20,066 nt of DNA from a virus, in the IMG/VR virus record IMGVR_UViG_3300048686_000223, positions 1 through 20,066 of that record, one strand, 5' to 3'. Below the pieces are notes generated by a model. That model had not been told where the DNA came from. It saw nothing but the letters and a program-made list of their open reading frames with translations, and did not search any database. Positions 7,601 through 14,359 of the stretch are shown in pieces. The first letter of the stretch is position 1; each line of letters starts with the position of its first letter. The position numbers and the translations under genes were made by a program.

Positions 7601-8844
7601 GTACTGTAACTCCAGGGACTCCTAACTGGAACGGTAGTCCTCAAGAGTTTGAGGCTATGCAAAGAGCAGCCTGGGGAGAGCCTACACCAGTACCTCAAGG
7701 TACACCATACAGTACACCTCAATACCCTGTATATCCAGAGCCAGTACAAGGAGTGTCACCAGTACAAAGGTTGTTAGGCGCTACTAGCAGCTTGATTAGT
7801 CAGTTTGTACCAGGAGCTAGCAAAGTAACAGGAGTCTACAATGCAGTGTCACCTCTTCTAGGGTTACCTCAGGTTCCAACTGACGGGCCTTATGGTTCTG
7901 TAGGGTATAACGGGTATCCTAGCGTTACTCCAAACTATTACGGTTACGGTGGCAATCAATACGGATATTCACCTAGCAGTGTGCAAAGTGTAACAACGCA
8001 GTATGGTGGTAATCAATACGGTTATGGACGCCAGCCAGCAACCTCTAACCTATCGAACTACTTAACAACCGATGAATACCGAACTAGCAACGTAACATCT
8101 GCTAATGCGACGTTGAGTTCACCTGTTGGATACATAACCAATCAAAGTATGTATCAACAACCTGCAACACCTGCTCCAACTAGTTATACAGTTCCAACCC
8201 CAGGAACTCCTAACTGGAACGGTAGTCCTCAAGAGTTTGAGGCTATGCAAAGAGCAGCCTGGGGAGAGTCTACACCAGTACCTCAAGGTACACCTCAATA
8301 TGCACCAGGTGCCTCTTTAATAGAGACAGTTGACCCAACTACTGGTATTTCAACTATTAGTGTACCACAACCCTATGGTACTACTCAATCTTCGCAAGGT
8401 AGCCAACCACAATTACCCGACGTAACTAGTAGTGTGGGAGGGTATCAAGCAGCGGCACAATACTTAGGTTCTGTTACTACTAACCAACAATCTGATTATT
8501 CAGACATTCATAACCAAGTTCTTAATTCATCATTAGTATCTGGTGTGGGTTTATTGGATAGTGTAACTCCATCTGTACCATCACCATTGAATCCTAACAT
8601 TGGTAATGCTTTTGAGCCAGTGAGTCTAGGGTTATCTAACATAGGTGAACCAGTCGCAACCCCAATGCCAGTACCGTCATTACCTCCTATGTACGATGGT
8701 TCAATGGAACAACAAGGTGAACCATCTGTAGTTATGGGAAGTCAACCTTCACAAAGTCAAGGAGGTAGCAATGTTACTATGGATGAAATACCGGTACGTA
8801 TCGACGACTTTGGTATTGTACTTATGCAGATAATGAACATCTAG
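4627..8844 (+). CDS. Tape-measure-position protein with internal lysozyme and M15-like peptidase domains
   Basis: This 1405-residue protein is the largest in the window and directly follows the frameshifting chaperone, the normal tape-measure position. Regions in order: charged helical N-terminus (1-130); Arg/Ser-rich patch (141-170, with 'RRRSRRRRPS') and Ser/Asn-rich linker; Gly/Ala-rich hydrophobic stretch (about 232-318), possibly membrane-active; mixed helical region; phage-tail-lysozyme-like domain (about 503-612), with 'AAQYSAESGF' (candidate catalytic E532) and 'ARGIGQWHPDR'; and an M15-like peptidase domain (about 703-812), with SxHxxGxxxD (H737, D744) and 'GGHLDVGF' (H788) as likely zinc ligands. 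From about 820 to the end it is rich in Pro, Gln, Thr, Ser and Tyr, holding an almost identical 44-residue tandem repeat and a third copy. The enzymes would open peptidoglycan during DNA entry. The C-terminal half looks disordered and is unlike a classical helical ruler, so a dual tape-measure/hub-lysin role is inferred. An AAAGG-type site precedes the ATG. Confidence 0.85.
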   Translation: MTLQEILEYRKAYLQDLQEKDDRAYMIVLLEELNRTLESLREPLVNVPAFKDDDADEPERSNPVEHLLQNSIAPTDVKPVVDGLNKVNDAITDVDSQLTLSNEEVNRNLRAMLYQLKEVRKAIKEIEVQPTVIQEELQSAGGSTRRRSRRRRPSVTPRETRRSTRRSSTGAGSSNLQGSSSNSQQLNTNLRSDSRTTNNSASSSLSSRVSNLVPRGIPPVLQQGLSSLTPTRATGVLAALTGVLGIADAVASSDSAPQAVGQIASTAVNTAGGIAGSAAGAEIGGIIGAFGGPAAPITVPAGALLGSMVGGYLGSTFTTDLATSIGDTVTGALSGEYGPAEIMGAIAQTVAPLNPMMALTQVIPELAQLTASSIVGSSDAPDSIPLELPPVLTAIFTTLGFNIRSLMGSNTTLSDSIETYGNSLVEGGQEMFDLIKSTGLILFNEMMDGLSDIGDSAVGGVSQAWESTKRGVGDAIGGVVGGISSAGGQAWKSIESTLKGDVGSPQLAMKVLMDRGYSKDDAAAIAAQYSAESGFNTKAVGDSGKARGIGQWHPDRVAKMEKLYNKKFDQITFEEQVGFTDWELKNTHGKALRAMQSATTPAEKAKALERYYEIDALSLKGGFQQKRVDDAEKYARIDDKVISSSQGLPQRVSEHAAQLSGVADYSETPPGELKGGYQIVPPEQLKIKSKESTAGGTAQKGTMDLAGLMQSRYGDSIKYFSAFNDQYHADHSPTSGHTKGLKFDMVLNDASQAEVMSNNIKAISQELGVPVNVLNEYADPSAKATGGHLDVGFKSQEHAQAFAQALAKKQEEASKAQPTVLAKGPRVTPDANQQPLGAITGELPTLPSGAENYWTINPETVTSVSNTTAPQLEVTPQAATAQVQPQTPVVTVDSSPITAQLPSTPTVSSAPPIIPVGTSQQGNSYYSASSAVYEENTSKYQTPQYPVGTVTPGTPNWNGSPQEFEAMKRAAWGESTPVPQGTPYSTPQYPVGTVTPGTPNWNGSPQEFEAMQRAAWGEPTPVPQGTPYSTPQYPVYPEPVQGVSPVQRLLGATSSLISQFVPGASKVTGVYNAVSPLLGLPQVPTDGPYGSVGYNGYPSVTPNYYGYGGNQYGYSPSSVQSVTTQYGGNQYGYGRQPATSNLSNYLTTDEYRTSNVTSANATLSSPVGYITNQSMYQQPATPAPTSYTVPTPGTPNWNGSPQEFEAMQRAAWGESTPVPQGTPQYAPGASLIETVDPTTGISTISVPQPYGTTQSSQGSQPQLPDVTSSVGGYQAAAQYLGSVTTNQQSDYSDIHNQVLNSSLVSGVGLLDSVTPSVPSPLNPNIGNAFEPVSLGLSNIGEPVATPMPVPSLPPMYDGSMEQQGEPSVVMGSQPSQSQGGSNVTMDEIPVRIDDFGIVLMQIMNI
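7451..7730 (+). repeat. 132-base tandem repeat inside the tape-measure gene
   Basis: Two head-to-tail units (7451-7582 and 7583-7714) differ at only two bases, giving K/Q and S/P changes. They are followed by 16 bases of a third unit (7715-7730). The period is 44 codons, so the frame is kept. Each unit encodes 'PGTPNWNGSPQEFEAM', then 'RAAWGE' and a Pro/Thr/Gln-rich linker. The near identity at synonymous positions indicates recent duplication or ongoing homogenisation. Confidence 0.95.
8200..8294 (+). repeat. Dispersed third copy of the tape-measure repeat core
   Basis: These 95 bases match 7480-7574 (offset exactly 720 bases) with about two differences, and match 7612-7706 about equally well. 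The copy shares CAA (Gln) with the second tandem unit but TCT (Ser) with the first, so it is a mosaic of the two. It is in the same reading frame and encodes the same NWNGSPQEFEAM core. Confidence 0.9.
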
Positions 8845-8887
8845 TGTAATACTATTAACGAGAACTACACGAATAAAGGAGCACTTT

Positions 8888-9634
8888 ATGGCAACCGCGT
8901 TCAATGTTGGTACAGCTAACGCTAACTCTTTAACTAAACCATTAACCGCAAGAGTACCTGAGCAATACTCAGTAGTGTTAGATGTTGTTGGGGTGGACTC
9001 TTCAATACAACAACAGTTTCCCATGTATGGGGTGATACCAGAGCGGTATTCAATCGGAGTATCTTCAGATTATGATACCCCATTAGCGGCACCATCTGCC
9101 GGTAACCTAGCCCAAAGTATGGTAAACAAGAAGTTTGGTACAACTGGGGCACTATCAGCACTTTCACCTATACAACAGTATCTTGCAAAAAACGCTGGTT
9201 CTATCACAGACAGTGCATTTAAAGCATTAGGGGGTACAAATAAGTTAAAATACCAAATGTTGCAGGTCTGGCAAGCCACTTCGCCAATGTCAGTAAACGT
9301 AGAAATAGTGTTAAATGCTTATAGCGATGCAAACATTGATGTGAAACAAAAGTTAAAGGCGTTGATGAAGTTAGTTGTACCTTCAGAGGGTAGTGGTGGT
9401 ATGATGAACCCCCCGGGCCCAAACGTGTTAAACATAGCGCTAGGAAGACGTATAACCCTTAGAATGGGAACTTTTATGGTCATTGAAGATGCTATTATTC
9501 GTAATGTAAATGCAGATATACAGACTTTATGTGGTGCGGATGGTATACCAATGGCTATAACAACAACGGCAACCATAGAAACCCCATACGCCGCTGTAAC
9601 TGACCTTGATATAGACCGCATGTTTCCAGGGTAG
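8888..9634 (+). CDS. Baseplate tube-junction protein (gp48/gp54-like)
   Basis: This 248-residue protein sits between the tape measure and the gp53-like wedge. The C-terminal half has the features of T4 gp48/gp54-type proteins that cap the hub and start tube polymerisation: 'QVWQATSPMSVNVEIVLNAYSD', a helix, then 'PSEGSGGMMNPPGPNV', 'RRITLRMGTFMVIEDAIIRNV' and a closing 'ATIETPYAAVTDLDIDRMF'. The alternating strands fit a tube-like fold. The N-terminal 110 residues are more variable. The ribosome site AAAGGAG (about 8876-8882) is strong. It would be a minor virion protein at the tail-baseplate boundary. The assignment uses pattern and order, so which T4 protein it matches is uncertain. Confidence 0.75.
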   Translation: MATAFNVGTANANSLTKPLTARVPEQYSVVLDVVGVDSSIQQQFPMYGVIPERYSIGVSSDYDTPLAAPSAGNLAQSMVNKKFGTTGALSALSPIQQYLAKNAGSITDSAFKALGGTNKLKYQMLQVWQATSPMSVNVEIVLNAYSDANIDVKQKLKALMKLVVPSEGSGGMMNPPGPNVLNIALGRRITLRMGTFMVIEDAIIRNVNADIQTLCGADGIPMAITTTATIETPYAAVTDLDIDRMFPG

Positions 9635-9646
9635 TGGAGTTATACA

Positions 9647-9991
9647 ATGAGTACAAATGCTACAAAACTAAAGCGAATATTCTCAATTATCGCCGACGAA
9701 TACGGAGTAGACCCGTTAAAAGACAAACTTGCTCCAGGCATAGCCGCAATTGATAACTTTGAGTATTACACGATAGACTATTCAGAGCGTGGTTCACCGG
9801 ATGCGATTGCTTACAAGTTTTACCGTACTCACGACTTATGGTGGGTTATAATGGAATACAATGGTTTGCACTCCTACAAGCAAATAGTAGAAGGTATAAC
9901 CATTAAAATACCTGCAATTGCGGATGTCATACTTATTGCTGGTTTTCAGTCTAACCGTGATGTTTACGTTAAAAGGGTTATTGAGATATGA
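9647..9991 (+). CDS. Baseplate wedge protein (gp53-like)
   Basis: This 114-residue protein contains the core seen in gp53-type baseplate wedge proteins: 'DAIAYKFYRTHDLWWVIMEYNGL' followed by a short segment ending in 'IKIPA', which resembles a LysM-like fold used here for protein contacts. Gp53 joins wedges into the ring around the hub. It is short compared with T4 gp53 and lacks extra C-terminal material. It has a GGAG-type site before ATG, and its stop overlaps the hub start as ATGA (9988-9991), indicating coupled translation of wedge and hub genes. The core motif makes the call fairly safe. Confidence 0.8.
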   Translation: MSTNATKLKRIFSIIADEYGVDPLKDKLAPGIAAIDNFEYYTIDYSERGSPDAIAYKFYRTHDLWWVIMEYNGLHSYKQIVEGITIKIPAIADVILIAGFQSNRDVYVKRVIEI

Positions 9992-12135
9992 TACTTCTAA
10001 ATAACCAACTGTATGTAACGATTAAAATAGATGGACAAGAGTTGATTGAACAACCTTCTTGCATAGGAAGTATTGCAATGACTGAAGGTAACGGTGCATT
10101 GTTTCCTACATGTATGGTTAATCTAAATGATACTACTGGTGAACTTACCAGCAGACTTAACATAGTAGATGGTGCATTGTTGGAAATAACAGCAGGTATA
10201 GACAGTGCTTCAGTAGCAACGGTAAACCGTCAATACCGTGTTTTTGGACACCGTGCCCCTTCAAGTACGGCAGGTTCTACGTTTAAGATAGGTGGTATAT
10301 ATGATGCACCGGCTTACACAACTGCTGCTGCTAGTGAAGTTTACAAAGGAACTTCCAATGAGGTGCTACAAGAACTTGCAGATAAATGCCTACTGTATTA
10401 CGAAGGTCCAGACCAGCCTACTAATGATGCACAACGTTGGATGAATGCTGGTGGTTCACGTGCCCACTTCTGTAATAGAGTAGTAAGACATGGTTACATA
10501 GACCCTCATAGTTGCATGTCGTTTACCCTTAATTCGTTGGGTACACTAAAATACAAAAACTTGTTTCAATTGTTAGACGAACGCCCAAAGTTTAACCTGT
10601 ACTATAATACAGCTCCTAAGTATACCGACAATAGTTTTGTCGTAAGAGAATCACGAGTTTTATCAGGGTCTGGGTTAGTTAACACTTGGCAGAACTATGG
10701 GTCTGCCAAAGTAATACCTTCTAGTTCAGGTAATGCCAGTGTATCACAAAAAGTACAGGTAAACACGGCTCAGCAGTATTTACCAATTAACAGTCAAGTA
10801 TCTGCTACGATAGAAGGATTGTCTCGCATAGAACATGCGCCCCTTGATTGCTCTAATGTACACCCTATGTATGAGCAGGCGTTATACCAGAACTTAAAGT
10901 TCAATGCCTTATTCTCACAAAAGTTATCGGTCTTACTCTATGAGTGTTCAGATATACAACTGTTTGACGTAGGGTATTACCATCAAGCAAATGCCGACCC
11001 TATGGTATTCGCAGAGGCTAGCGACTTATACATAGTCGTAGGAAAATCAGTATATGTAAAAAATGGAAAAAGTTACGCCGAAAGGTTGGAGTTAATAAGA
11101 ATGAGTGTAAATTCACCAGGTGGGTCAAAGTTGTCTAGCCAAGACCCTGGAGTACTTAAGAACATACTTATACCAGATGCTTTGATGAATCCAGGTTCTA
11201 CTTTAGTTGAGCAGTGTTTATCGGTGGTTAACGTAGTCTCTGGTATTTATCAAGCGGTTAAGAATCCTGTTGCGGCTGCACAGGCATTGCTTCCTACGGT
11301 TAGTGCACAGTTAGCAGAAGTATCACCAGCTTTGTCGAGTTTAGCACAACTAGCTGCATCTGGAGCTTTGCATACTTCTACACAGACAACTATGGGCTTA
11401 ATTGATGCACTTGCTGCTCCTACTGGTAGTTTGGTGGGTGTACTAGACGATTTAACAGCACAGTATACAGGACAGTCTGGTGTTATCGCATCGGTTGCTA
11501 ATGCTGCTCACCAAGCACGCGTGTTTGCTTCAGGTTCTACCTCTAGCCTAGTACAGCAACAGTTTGGTCAATTGAATACTAATGCGTTGTTCATACCAGG
11601 TGGTGCTATAGATAGCCTTAGCGTTGCATTTCCTGCTCTAACAAGCGTATCAAATGCAGTTAGAGTGTACAATACCGTAGGTTCGGTAGTTAATGCGTCT
11701 AATTCTTTACCTCAATCAAGTATTGGTGTATACAATGATGGAGCCAACCAGATAAACCAAGCATATTTAAGACTAAGTCAGGCCGCGTGTACCACATGGA
11801 ATACCTGTGTTTCAGCTAGTACTGGTATGCAGCCAGAACCTAATGCAACAGCTAGTTATGAAGTACAAGCGATTGCTGTTGGTACTATAGCAGAAAGTAC
11901 ACAAGGTTTGAATGTTCCTACTTACAAAGATACTAACAACTCTATAGCGGGTATTCTGAGTACCGTAGACCCTTCAGGTTCTCACAGATTTATAGCAACA
12001 ACAGACAATAATGGTATACCAACACCTTTGTTTGACGTGTCACCAGTTAACATAACAGAGCTGCCACAGCACGTTGACTCAATGTTATATAGCAATGAAA
12101 AATTGCTGCGTATAGCTGATGAAAACTCATTTTAA
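9988..12135 (+). CDS. Baseplate hub protein (gp27-like) with long C-terminal extension
   Basis: This 715-residue protein should form the hub that holds the spike. The first 375 residues or so have an alternating-strand pattern typical of gp27/gpD-type hubs, opening with 'LYVTIKIDGQEL' and including 'QYRVFGHRAP' and 'FKIGGIYDAPAY', then a 'DVGYYHQANADPMVFAEASDLYIVVGKSVYVKNG' strand block ending near 'LELIRMSVNSPG'. After that come about 340 Ala/Ser/Thr/Val-rich residues with helical stretches ('AAAQALLPTVSAQLAEV', 'QYTGQSGVIASVANAAHQ'), which are not part of a usual hub. The protein ends in 'ENSF', and its stop lies in the first unit of a 22-base tandem repeat. It is followed by the OB-fold spike, the usual hub-spike order. 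The hub role is inferred from fold pattern and order. Confidence 0.7.
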   Translation: MILLNNQLYVTIKIDGQELIEQPSCIGSIAMTEGNGALFPTCMVNLNDTTGELTSRLNIVDGALLEITAGIDSASVATVNRQYRVFGHRAPSSTAGSTFKIGGIYDAPAYTTAAASEVYKGTSNEVLQELADKCLLYYEGPDQPTNDAQRWMNAGGSRAHFCNRVVRHGYIDPHSCMSFTLNSLGTLKYKNLFQLLDERPKFNLYYNTAPKYTDNSFVVRESRVLSGSGLVNTWQNYGSAKVIPSSSGNASVSQKVQVNTAQQYLPINSQVSATIEGLSRIEHAPLDCSNVHPMYEQALYQNLKFNALFSQKLSVLLYECSDIQLFDVGYYHQANADPMVFAEASDLYIVVGKSVYVKNGKSYAERLELIRMSVNSPGGSKLSSQDPGVLKNILIPDALMNPGSTLVEQCLSVVNVVSGIYQAVKNPVAAAQALLPTVSAQLAEVSPALSSLAQLAASGALHTSTQTTMGLIDALAAPTGSLVGVLDDLTAQYTGQSGVIASVANAAHQARVFASGSTSSLVQQQFGQLNTNALFIPGGAIDSLSVAFPALTSVSNAVRVYNTVGSVVNASNSLPQSSIGVYNDGANQINQAYLRLSQAACTTWNTCVSASTGMQPEPNATASYEVQAIAVGTIAESTQGLNVPTYKDTNNSIAGILSTVDPSGSHRFIATTDNNGIPTPLFDVSPVNITELPQHVDSMLYSNEKLLRIADENSF

Positions 12136-12180
12136 GTGAAACCCAAACTCATTTTAAGTGAAACCCAAACTCATTTTAAG
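12124..12180 (+). repeat. 22-base tandem repeat spanning the hub-gene stop codon
   Basis: Two complete identical units (12124-12145 and 12146-12167) and a 13-base third unit (12168-12180) lie head to tail. The first unit carries the last codons and TAA of the hub gene, so the stop context is copied three times. The third, partial copy ends in the bases that help form the AAGG ribosome site (12178-12181) of the next gene, whose ATG is at 12192. The unit length is not a multiple of three. Confidence 0.95.
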
Positions 12181-12191
12181 GTGTACTACTT

Positions 12192-12839
12192 ATGATAACC
12201 GCAGGAAGAGACATTAGACCTTCTACTTTAGAAGGTCAAACCTTTGAAGGTATTGTTGTTAATAACGATGACTCTTCGCATGAAGACCAGAAGAAATTAG
12301 GGCGTATACAAATAAGAGTAGCTGGTTTCTTTGATGGGTTTGCTGATGAAGACCTACCGTGGTGTATTTACGAGACTAATGAATCTTTAGACGGTTCTAG
12401 TCCAACTTCAGGAAAGTTTAACGTACCAGCTATAGGGGCTAGAGTTAACGTAAAGTTCCAAAAAGGCTCAGTTTACCATCCTACTTGGACACATTCACAT
12501 GGAACTGAAAAAGACATACCAGAGGAAGCCTTAACAAACTATCCAAAACGTGCTGTTTCCAAACTCAGTAATGGTTGTCTGGTTGTAGTTGACAGGGAAA
12601 CTAACGAAATATTTATCAGAAATCCAGGTAATGCTAATATCTATATACAAGGGGATGTGTCTATAACAGTAAGTGGTGCTGCTCACCACCAGATAAAAGG
12701 GGACTACATACTAGAAGTAGATGGTAATTACATAGAAAAAGTAAAAGGGAATCATCAAGTGAGTATAGATGGTTCAGAATCAGGTTCTGTTAACGGGTCT
12801 CGCCATTGGAATATAGGCGGGAGCGACACTTCAAGTTAG
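12192..12839 (+). CDS. Baseplate spike protein, OB-fold plus beta-helix, no lysozyme (gp5/gpV-like)
   Basis: This 215-residue protein resembles the non-enzymatic parts of T4 gp5 or P2 gpV. Residues from about 15 to 105 fit an OB-fold: 'FEGIVVNNDDSSHEDQKKLGRIQIRVAGFFDG', then 'LPWCIYE' and 'VPAIGARVNVKFQKGSVYHPTW'. From about 140 the octad-type repeats of a triple-stranded beta-helix follow: 'NIYIQGDVSITVSG', 'HHQIKGDYILEVDG', 'NYIEKVKGNHQVSIDG', 'SGSVNG'. No lysozyme domain lies between them; in this phage that activity is in the 4627-8844 protein. It would trimerise on the hub and form the puncturing needle. The ribosome site is AAGG at 12178-12181. It is short for a complete spike, and the next gene may supply the distal part. 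Confidence 0.85.
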   Translation: MITAGRDIRPSTLEGQTFEGIVVNNDDSSHEDQKKLGRIQIRVAGFFDGFADEDLPWCIYETNESLDGSSPTSGKFNVPAIGARVNVKFQKGSVYHPTWTHSHGTEKDIPEEALTNYPKRAVSKLSNGCLVVVDRETNEIFIRNPGNANIYIQGDVSITVSGAAHHQIKGDYILEVDGNYIEKVKGNHQVSIDGSESGSVNGSRHWNIGGSDTSS

Positions 12840-12851
12840 AACGGGTAATTT

Positions 12852-13619
12852 ATGGCTGAAATAGTAGAACCACCTCCACCCCCAGACCCATTGACGGTCA
12901 CCGTAGGTACAGCTACGCTTACCTATAGTATTATAGGTGGTTACATAACAATCGACAACCCTGGAGACACCATGATAACCATAAATGGAGACCTTACTAT
13001 GACTACAGGAGGCATAAACGTCGATGGCGTACTTAACTTAGTAGCAAGTTCTGCGGTTAACATCATAGCTCCTAATGCTGGTATACAAGCGGCAACCAGC
13101 ATTACTGGTGAAACTAACATTAGCGGTGCAACTACTATTAACGGTAATACTGACGTAATAGGAGGTGTTTCTGTCAATGGTAACATCAGTACAACCAGCT
13201 CTTCTATAGACATTACATCAGTTTCTATAGATGTTAACTCCGACGGTTTTTCGTTGGTAACTAACGTTTTTAACTGGATTAGTAGTACCATTGAGGCAGA
13301 TATACAAACGGTTACTGCATCCCTGAACTCGGTTATCACTTCGGTTACAAACAACTTAGAGACAAGTATTGGTGGTTCTTGGATTACTGCGGTTGCAGGA
13401 GACGTGTACCAATGCTTTAAACGTAACGTCAGACGGCATGTGCGCGGTAAGTCTATATCAACAGCTCCAGAAGTTCCTTTGGTTGTCGAAGACCTGTACG
13501 TTATGAGTTCTTGCATGGATAGTTACGAAAATACAGGAGGTACACCGTTTCCAGACTTACCACGGGTACCAGACTGGCCTGGCATAAACGGCCAACCACG
13601 AGATTTAGAAGAGGAGTAA
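12852..13619 (+). CDS. Beta-helix-like second spike or tip candidate
   Basis: This 255-residue protein has no family I can name with confidence. After a proline-rich start ('EPPPPPDP') it carries repeated short strands: 'TMITINGDLTMTTGGINVDGVLNLV', 'TSITGETNISGATTINGNTDVIGGVSVNGNIS'. The NG/GG turns at about 6-8 residue spacing suggest a beta-helix or intertwined trimer. Then comes a helix-prone segment ('FNWISSTIEADIQTVTASLNSVITSV'), a basic patch ('KRNVRRHVRGKS') and an acidic, proline-rich end ('EEE'). It starts 12 bases after the OB-fold spike gene with only a weak ribosome site. Position and repeats suggest an extension or tip of the membrane-piercing spike. I see no PAAR motif set. The role is inferred. 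Confidence 0.65.
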   Translation: MAEIVEPPPPPDPLTVTVGTATLTYSIIGGYITIDNPGDTMITINGDLTMTTGGINVDGVLNLVASSAVNIIAPNAGIQAATSITGETNISGATTINGNTDVIGGVSVNGNISTTSSSIDITSVSIDVNSDGFSLVTNVFNWISSTIEADIQTVTASLNSVITSVTNNLETSIGGSWITAVAGDVYQCFKRNVRRHVRGKSISTAPEVPLVVEDLYVMSSCMDSYENTGGTPFPDLPRVPDWPGINGQPRDLEEE

Positions 13620-13622
13620 TCT

Positions 13623-13916
13623 ATGAAACTTCAAGTAATGATTAGTGTTAGTGCTGTACTTGACATAAAACAATGGAGAACCCAAGCAAGTAAGAGACCT
13701 GGTTTTCACAGGTTTTTAAAAACCAATGATGGTGAAAAAGCTCTTGATGCTAACGACCGTGTTTTAGACTCTTGGTACTTTCCTAAGCAGCGCCCTACTC
13801 TTGATGGTTACACTCAAGAGCTGACGGGAACCTTACGTCCAGATGGTTCACAGGTTATCATAGAACCACCAACGCACGAAACGTACACATTCGTGCATGT
13901 AACCCCTGAATGGTAG
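13623..13916 (+). CDS. Unassigned small baseplate-region protein
   Basis: This 97-residue protein lies between the spike candidates and the gp25-like wedge. Its start has a clear GGAG site that overlaps the end of the previous gene (GAGGAGTAATCT before ATG). The sequence opens with a hydrophobic strand ('LQVMISVSAVLDI'), has a basic middle and a Trp/Pro-rich second half ('SWYFPKQRP', 'HVTPEW'). It has no signal peptide, membrane segment or cysteine. The next start codon overlaps its end by 7 bases, so it belongs to the same translation unit. I do not recognise it. A small baseplate adaptor is possible from position only. Confidence 0.65.
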   Translation: MKLQVMISVSAVLDIKQWRTQASKRPGFHRFLKTNDGEKALDANDRVLDSWYFPKQRPTLDGYTQELTGTLRPDGSQVIIEPPTHETYTFVHVTPEW

Positions 13917-14320
13917 TAGACACTATGATAAACACCCAACCTATAATACCTGAAGTGTATTCTGATATAAACCCACGGTTAGGGCAACCGGGACAGTTTA
14001 ACGAGAAAGTAATTAATACAGATTCTATTAGAGAAGCCTTGATTACTTTAATAACTACACCTGTAGGGTCGCGTGTATTTAACCGTGCGTATGGATGTCG
14101 AGCTGCTGACTATGTAGGAGACCCGCTTGTCTCAGGTGACACAGTTTTCAGGATAAAAAGCTCTATAGAAGTAGCCATTCGAGACTGGGAACCACGAGTT
14201 ACAAACGTACAAACTACTGTAGGGTATGATGAAGACCTTTTAGCGTACTACATTAGTCTGTCATACACAATACCTGCGTTAAACGGTATATCAGATGTTC
14301 TTACTTTTAACGTAAAATAA
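13910..14320 (+). CDS. Baseplate wedge protein (gp25-like)
   Basis: This protein of up to 136 residues is a gp25-type wedge component, a small beta-rich protein of the inner baseplate shared with type VI secretion (TssE). Seen are 'SIREALITLITTPVGSRVFNRAYGCR', in which the 'TPVGSRVF' motif is characteristic, 'FRIKSSIEVAIRDWEPRV', and terminal strands ('YYISLSYTIP', 'DVLTFNVK'). The length is normal for gp25. The start is uncertain: ATG at 13910 overlaps the previous gene by 7 bases, and ATG at 13925 (131 residues) gives the more usual beginning; neither has a good Shine-Dalgarno sequence. The gp6-like gene follows, as in many contractile phages. Confidence 0.9.
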   Translation: MVVDTMINTQPIIPEVYSDINPRLGQPGQFNEKVINTDSIREALITLITTPVGSRVFNRAYGCRAADYVGDPLVSGDTVFRIKSSIEVAIRDWEPRVTNVQTTVGYDEDLLAYYISLSYTIPALNGISDVLTFNVK

Positions 14321-14359
14321 CTTCCCACACAGCAACTTTAATTAAAGGAAGACCACAAC

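Noticed and set aside
7381-7749. Minus-strand frame with internal protein repeats
   Set aside because: The protein repeat comes only from the 132-base DNA repeat of the + strand gene read backwards.
7451-8294. CRISPR array or mobile element as explanation for the repeats
   Set aside because: Units are 132 bases, in frame, contiguous and without spacers; they encode a protein module and have no terminal inverted repeats or transposase.
12124-12180. Iteron or attachment-site reading of the 22-base repeats
   Set aside because: They sit within a late structural operon next to a stop codon, with no integrase or replication gene in sight; simple slippage or local regulation is more likely.
12941-13516. 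191-codon open frame on the minus strand
   Set aside because: It is antisense to the beta-helix gene, has no ribosome site or neighbours on that strand, and its composition mirrors the Thr/Val/Ser repeats of the + strand gene.
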